A model generated the notes under the pieces. The model was given only the letters and a program-made list of their open reading frames with translations. It was not told the origin of the DNA and ran no database searches. Below are positions 16,645 to 20,068 of a stretch of DNA of 20,068 nucleotides, in pieces (positions within the stretch are counted from its first letter, which is position 1; each line of letters opens with the position of its first letter). Source of the DNA: DATKWS01 sp035529435 (GTDB lineage Bacteria; Krumholzibacteriota; Krumholzibacteriia; Krumholzibacteriales; Krumholzibacteriaceae). The stretch covers positions 1 to 20,068 of the forward strand of contig DATKWS010000259.1 of NCBI GenBank assembly GCA_035529435.1, read 5' to 3'. Both the position numbers and the translations under genes were made by a program.

Positions 16645-17858
16645 GAGGACAAACAATCCGCACGGTGGTCATTCATGTGATCATTCTCTGCCTTGCGGGT
16701 GGTGCGGCCGATGCCCAGTCCATCTTTGGCTTGAACTTCATCGGCGAGCACCGGTTCCGCGGCAGTGCGCGCCAGCAGGCCCTCGCTTTCTCCACCATTG
16801 CCCTCCCCGACTCGAACGGTGCCCTCACATCGAACACGGCCAGCCTGGCGGAGCTCAGCGAGGTTACCTTTTCCCTGTTCGAGGTGACGAACCTCAGCCG
16901 CATCAGAACGGAGGAGAAGTCGGCCAGCCAGAACCGGTTCCAGCTCCCGTCGATCATGATTGCCATTCCGCTCAGGGATGGGCTCGTGTTCGGCCTCGGG
17001 TACCGGACGAGGTTCCAGGGGTGGGGGGATTTTTCGTACGAGCGCGATGTGGCGGGCGTATCGAATCCGCTGGATATCTACAAACTGAGGAGCACTCTTT
17101 TCACCGCACCCCTTTCACTCTCGTGGCGTGTGACCGATCGCATCCGCGTGGCCGGCGAGTTGCAGATAGAGCGTGGCTCGATCAACGATGAGTTGGCGGT
17201 CTACTTTCCCGAGGAGGAGTATTTCGGATCTGTGCTGTCCCGGCGGGACCGGAGCTTCTCCGGTACATCGTGGAGCGCATCCGTTCTCATCGCCGTGCAT
17301 CCACGCATTCGTATCGGTGCCGTATTCGACGATCGCGTCAGCTACACCGTGAATCAAGATATCACCTACAGCCGGGAGGAATTCGACTCGAGCGTATCGT
17401 ACGATTTCGAGCTTCCACCCGCGTTCGGGGCCGGTGTCGCGTTGGGCATCACCGACCGATGGTGGATCACGTCGAACTACTGGGCTCGGGAGGCTCCGGA
17501 ACCGGCCGGGTTCAGCCAGCTCGAGGGATCGCTCCAGGACGAACGGCTGATCGCGTTCGGACTCGAACGGCGCCGGAGCGCCGCCGGCGGTTTCTTCTCA
17601 CGTATTCCGCTCCGGTTCGGATATTACGAGAACCGGTGGCACCTCGAGTTTCCAGCGGGCGAAGGGGTGACCGCGCGTTTCGTGACCCTCGGGACCGGCC
17701 TGCAGGTTCCCGGCGGGCCGGGAAGCGTCGATATCTCACTGGAGCTCGGACAGATCGGATCGATCGATAACAACGGCATCGATGAGCGGGTGATGCGCAT
17801 CGGTGTCGGTCTCAACGTCTCGGAACCCTGGTCACGCAGGAAGCCGGGAAAACGGTAG
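16641..17858 (+). CDS. Probable outer-membrane beta-barrel protein
   Basis: A 405-residue protein with a signal peptide (MRGQTIRTVVIHVIILCLAG, probable cleavage after ADA at about 25) followed by alternating hydrophobic and aromatic strands typical of outer-membrane barrels. Examples are LVFGLGYRTRFQGWGDFSY (about 114-132), IRIGAVFDDRVSYTV (about 219-233), WWITSNYWARE (274-284) and VDISLELGQIG, ending with a strand near MRIGVGLNV. The start of the mature protein (GSARQQALAF, then NTASLAEL) recalls the opening of PorV/FadL-type barrels, where a conserved Asn-Pro-Ala-Gly-Leu-like segment occurs, but the match is loose. GGAGG precedes the ATG, which overlaps the lipoprotein stop. It may transport a hydrophobic substrate or anchor a secretion partner; function is unknown. 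Confidence 0.78.
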   Translation: MRGQTIRTVVIHVIILCLAGGAADAQSIFGLNFIGEHRFRGSARQQALAFSTIALPDSNGALTSNTASLAELSEVTFSLFEVTNLSRIRTEEKSASQNRFQLPSIMIAIPLRDGLVFGLGYRTRFQGWGDFSYERDVAGVSNPLDIYKLRSTLFTAPLSLSWRVTDRIRVAGELQIERGSINDELAVYFPEEEYFGSVLSRRDRSFSGTSWSASVLIAVHPRIRIGAVFDDRVSYTVNQDITYSREEFDSSVSYDFELPPAFGAGVALGITDRWWITSNYWAREAPEPAGFSQLEGSLQDERLIAFGLERRRSAAGGFFSRIPLRFGYYENRWHLEFPAGEGVTARFVTLGTGLQVPGGPGSVDISLELGQIGSIDNNGIDERVMRIGVGLNVSEPWSRRKPGKR

Positions 17859-17869
17859 CGAGGCGTGTC

Positions 17870-18547
17870 ATGCGTACCAGTGCGCTTGCATGCGTGATCT
17901 GTGCGATCGCAATCCTTCCGGGCGCGGCATGGACCCAGATCCCCGATACGAGCGGGGCGGTTCCGTTGCGCGCACAACTCGAGGGCCTGGCGCCGGCACC
18001 CCGCATCGCCTACCTCAGGTATCTCCTCGAGCAGGGAGTGGAGGATCCCGAGGTCCTCTTCCAGCTCGGTGTCGCGTTTCACGAATCCAATTCCCCCGAT
18101 TCGGCGATCCATTACTACCTTCGGGCCGCCGAAGCATCCGACGATTATGTGAAATCGTATGTGAACATCGGTGTGCTCTACGACGAGCAAGGAAAATCGG
18201 CGCAGGCCCTGGAGATGTTCGAGAAGGCGATCAAGGCCGATCCCGACGATCTCCTCGCCTACGCGCATGCTGCATTCATCCGGTTTCTCTTCAAGGATTA
18301 CACGACGGCTTGGGAGTATCTTTCCCGCGCGCTGGAGATCGATCCGGACGATCCGCAATCCCATTTTTATCTGGCAATCTTCTTCTGGGAAAGCATGATG
18401 CACCGTGAAGCCCTCATAGAGTGGGAGCGAGTCGTCGCGCTCGAACCGGCTGGGTTTCTCGCCCGAAAAGCCCGGGAGAACATCGTTCGGCTCCAAAAGA
18501 CGCTCAATACCCCCGCCGGAACGGGAGGGTGGAAACCGGAACGATAA
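17870..18547 (+). CDS. Secreted TPR-repeat protein
   Basis: A 225-residue protein with a signal peptide (MRTSALACVICAIAILPGAA, cleavage probably near 20-23) and no lipobox, followed by about four tetratricopeptide repeats between 60 and 195. Repeat cores include LFQLGVAFHESNSPDSAIHY (63-82), SYVNIGVLYDEQGKSAQALE (96-115), AYAHAAFIRFLFKDYTTAWE (130-149) and HFYLAIFFWESMMHREALIE (165-184). TPR arrays form protein-binding scaffolds, so it probably acts in the periplasm as an assembly or docking factor. The gene begins 11 nt after the barrel gene with GAGG before the ATG, so it belongs to the same operon. A second, longer TPR protein follows after a 112-nt gap. No catalytic domain is visible. Confidence 0.86.
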   Translation: MRTSALACVICAIAILPGAAWTQIPDTSGAVPLRAQLEGLAPAPRIAYLRYLLEQGVEDPEVLFQLGVAFHESNSPDSAIHYYLRAAEASDDYVKSYVNIGVLYDEQGKSAQALEMFEKAIKADPDDLLAYAHAAFIRFLFKDYTTAWEYLSRALEIDPDDPQSHFYLAIFFWESMMHREALIEWERVVALEPAGFLARKARENIVRLQKTLNTPAGTGGWKPER

Positions 18548-18562
18548 GAATGTACTCTGCGC

Positions 18563-18591
18563 TTGACACGTATTCGGGTGTTGCATAATTT
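18563..18591 (+). promoter_or_regulatory. Candidate promoter for the nine-TPR lipoprotein gene
   Basis: A perfect TTGACA (18563-18568) is followed by CATAAT (18584-18589) after 15 nt, or TAATTT (18586-18591) after 17 nt. It lies about 70-95 nt before the gene, in an AT-richer gap. This is the best promoter-like sequence of the window, and it suggests the last TPR gene can be transcribed on its own. Confidence 0.5.
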
Positions 18592-18651
18592 AAAGTGGAT
18601 GAAATATAAAGGTTTTTCATGAATCGCTTATTGGTGCGGTAAGGAGAAAGG

Positions 18652-18663
18652 ATGGTGACGTGA
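18652..18663 (+). other. Three-codon minigene overlapping the TPR lipoprotein start
   Basis: The strong ribosome-binding site AAGGAG (18641-18646) is spaced ideally for the ATG at 18652, which reads only ATG GTG ACG TGA. Its stop overlaps the GTG start of the TPR gene at 18660. This could be a tiny leader that feeds ribosomes to the GTG start by termination and reinitiation, or a chance arrangement, or a sequence error shifting the true ATG out of frame. Confidence 0.35.
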
Positions 18664-19820
18664 GACGGTTAACGGTGCTTTGTGTAGGGCTTGTCTTTCT
18701 GACTCACCTTGGCTGTGCGGCAAGTGGGGGCGGAAGTGTCGAAACGTACGGCGGCGATGAATCGAGGGAGATCACCGATGAGCAGGGATTCAAAAGGGAG
18801 ATGGGCCCCGCCGAGATCGAGTATCAGTCGGCCCAGCAGTTTCTCGCTTCCGGTGATTACGCCGAGGCGGTCGACCATCTGAGGCGGGCGACCGATCTCA
18901 AGCCGGCATATCTCGAAGCATGGTCTGATATGGGCAGGGCGCTGACCTCGATGCAGGAGTACGAGGCGGCGATTCCGGCGCTCGAGAAGGCGCTGGAGCT
19001 TTCGCCGGGCAACGAGGGATTGATCGGGTATCTCGGGCGGAATAACCTCTTCCTCGAGAACTGGGATGAGGCGGAACGGTACTACCGGATGATCATCGCG
19101 AAAAACCCGCAGGATTACAACGGCAACATCAATCTCGGCTTCGTCTTCCAGAAGCGTAACAACACGGACAGCGCCATCGCCTTCTACGAGAGGGCGGTTC
19201 TCATCAAGCCCGATGATGCGACGACCCTGGGATCCCTCGCCTCCCTGTACGGGGACAAGGGGGACCGGGCCAAAAAGATAGAGTATCTCTCCAAGGCGAT
19301 CTCGGCGACGCCGGACAATCCCCGATTCAAGACACAGCTGGGGAGCGAGTACTTCAACAACAAGGAGTACACCGAGGCGATCCCGATATACGAGGATCTT
19401 GTCAAGCAGTACCCCGATATGGCCGCCTATTACCAGCGTCTCGGATTCGCGCTCTCGCAGTCGGATCGGAAGGCGGAGGCACCTGCGGTGCTCGAGAAGG
19501 CGATCGAGCTCAAGGGCGACGATCCCTTCATCTTCGCCATTCTCGCGAAGATCTACAACGAGGACGGTCAGTACCAAAAGGCGAGCGGGATAGCGCAGAA
19601 GGGACTCGCGCTGAATGCGGGCCAGGAGGCCTTTCTCTACTATCAGTGGGGCGAGGCGCTCTCCAAGCTCAGGCAGTTCGACGAGGCGATCGCGAAATTC
19701 CAGAAGGTGGTCACGTATAACGATCCCACCTGGACGACCCCGGCCAGCCAGCAGATCGAGCGGCAGGAAAAACTCAAGAAGCGCGACGAAGCGCTCAAGG
19801 AAAAGGAACGCTGGGAGTAG
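18660..19820 (+). CDS. Nine-TPR probable lipoprotein
   Basis: A 386-residue protein. The N-terminus MRRLTVLCVGLVFLTHLGC is a signal peptide with Cys19 preceded by HLG, a lipobox that departs from the usual Leu/Val at -3. About nine tetratricopeptide repeats fill residues 53-355, each with the small-residue and Ala/Tyr pattern (for example FLASGDYAEAVDHLRRATDL, 61-80, and GFALSQSDRKAEAPAVLEKA, 262-281). A short charged, probably helical tail (366-386) ends the protein. The frame requires a GTG start, with AAGG eight nucleotides upstream; no in-frame ATG is near. It is probably an outer- or inner-membrane-tethered scaffold for a periplasmic complex. It follows the lipoprotein-barrel-TPR genes but has its own promoter-like element. 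The partner is unknown. Confidence 0.85.
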   Translation: MRRLTVLCVGLVFLTHLGCAASGGGSVETYGGDESREITDEQGFKREMGPAEIEYQSAQQFLASGDYAEAVDHLRRATDLKPAYLEAWSDMGRALTSMQEYEAAIPALEKALELSPGNEGLIGYLGRNNLFLENWDEAERYYRMIIAKNPQDYNGNINLGFVFQKRNNTDSAIAFYERAVLIKPDDATTLGSLASLYGDKGDRAKKIEYLSKAISATPDNPRFKTQLGSEYFNNKEYTEAIPIYEDLVKQYPDMAAYYQRLGFALSQSDRKAEAPAVLEKAIELKGDDPFIFAILAKIYNEDGQYQKASGIAQKGLALNAGQEAFLYYQWGEALSKLRQFDEAIAKFQKVVTYNDPTWTTPASQQIERQEKLKKRDEALKEKERWE

Positions 19821-19852
19821 CATATATACTTCCGCGATGGATTTCGACTCGG

Positions 19853-19891
19853 CATGGCAGAGCCTCCCCTCATGCGGGAGGCTCTGTCATG
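19853..19891 (+). terminator. Strong hairpin after the TPR lipoprotein gene
   Basis: A 16-base-pair stem (19853-19868 with 19876-19891), including one G-T pair, closes a seven-nucleotide loop 32 nt after the stop codon. Such a stable hairpin at a gene end is most likely a transcription terminator. It is followed by TTC rather than a run of T, so it could instead protect the 3' end of the message. Confidence 0.6.
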
Positions 19892-19997
19892 TTCACCGGC
19901 CGTGAGCGGGTGATGTCAACGCGCGGTGACGGGCGTGGCGGGGAATGCAAACGCCGCCCCGGCCGTAGCGCGTCTCGGGTGAGAGGAGGTTCAACCG

Positions 19998-20068
19998 ATG
20001 CCGCACGCCCACCACTGGAAGGCGCCGGGGCCGCGGATGATCTTGATGATCGCCACGCTCCTCATGCT
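19998..20068 (+). CDS. Start of a new gene, probably membrane or secreted protein (partial)
   Basis: AGGAGGT (19984-19990) lies seven nucleotides before an ATG that opens a frame running to the window edge. It reads MPHAHHWKAPGPRM followed by a hydrophobic stretch, ILMIATLLML, so a membrane segment or signal anchor is likely. Only 23 full codons are visible and no family can be named. The minus strand is also open here (20068 to a TGA at 19991-19993), and it too has GC-rich third positions, so a gene ending from the other side is the alternative. The strong ribosome-binding site favours the plus strand. The region 19892-19980 between hairpin and gene shows no clear promoter. Confidence 0.5.
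   Translation, partial: MPHAHHWKAPGPRMILMIATLLM

Noticed and set aside
18669..19823. A 384-codon open frame antisense to the nine-TPR gene
   Set aside because: It mirrors a clear TPR protein across almost its whole length. Its translation is Leu/Arg/Val-rich with no domain, and GC-rich codon use makes such antisense frames common.

Overview
The window is a GC-rich, gene-dense bacterial chromosome segment. Lipoprotein and Sec-type signal peptides, a probable outer-membrane beta-barrel and periplasmic TPR proteins point to a diderm (Gram-negative-type) envelope. The unfamiliar lipoprotein and barrel, which loosely recall PorV/FadL-type proteins, would suit an uncultured lineage such as the FCB group or a neighbouring candidate phylum. 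That placement is inference only; there is no rRNA or phylogenetic marker here.

Left arm (positions 1-7741, all minus strand): a tightly packed surface-glycan operon, read from right to left. It encodes an SDR sugar-nucleotide epimerase/dehydratase, a PIG-L-type deacetylase, a methyltransferase-like/GT2 glycosyltransferase fusion, an ATP-grasp ligase, a membrane-anchored SGNH hydrolase, a multi-pass YbhN/LPG-synthase-TM-like protein, a NodB-type deacetylase-like protein, and probably the first codons of one more gene. Four junctions overlap by 4-8 nt and the others are short, which implies one translationally coupled transcript.

Centre (7742-8208): a 467-nt divergent intergenic region with promoter-like elements facing both ways, a small hairpin and a short palindrome. 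I see no convincing gene in it.

Right arm (8209 to the end, all plus strand): a GT4 glycosyltransferase and an asparagine-synthase-like amidotransferase lacking the N-terminal Cys. Next, behind its own promoter-like element, come an OPT-family transporter, a WecD-like GNAT acyltransferase and a class I methyltransferase. A second block follows: an unrecognised lipoprotein, a probable outer-membrane barrel, a signal-peptide TPR protein and, behind a further promoter-like element, a nine-TPR probable lipoprotein. A strong hairpin closes that unit, and a new gene probably begins at 19998.

Working hypothesis: the two divergent arms together make and modify an amino-sugar-containing surface glycan. 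The SDR enzyme and the glycosyltransferases would build it. PIG-L would expose an amine; the ATP-grasp ligase, Asn-synthase homologue or GNAT would re-acylate or amidate; SGNH and the methyltransferase would decorate; the YbhN-like protein may help handle lipid-linked intermediates. Unusual points are probable loss of key residues in two enzymes (the NodB Asp and the SAM-binding loop of the fusion), the synthetase without a glutaminase Cys, and an unnamed lipoprotein-barrel-TPR module. No mobile elements, CRISPR arrays, tRNA or rRNA genes were seen.
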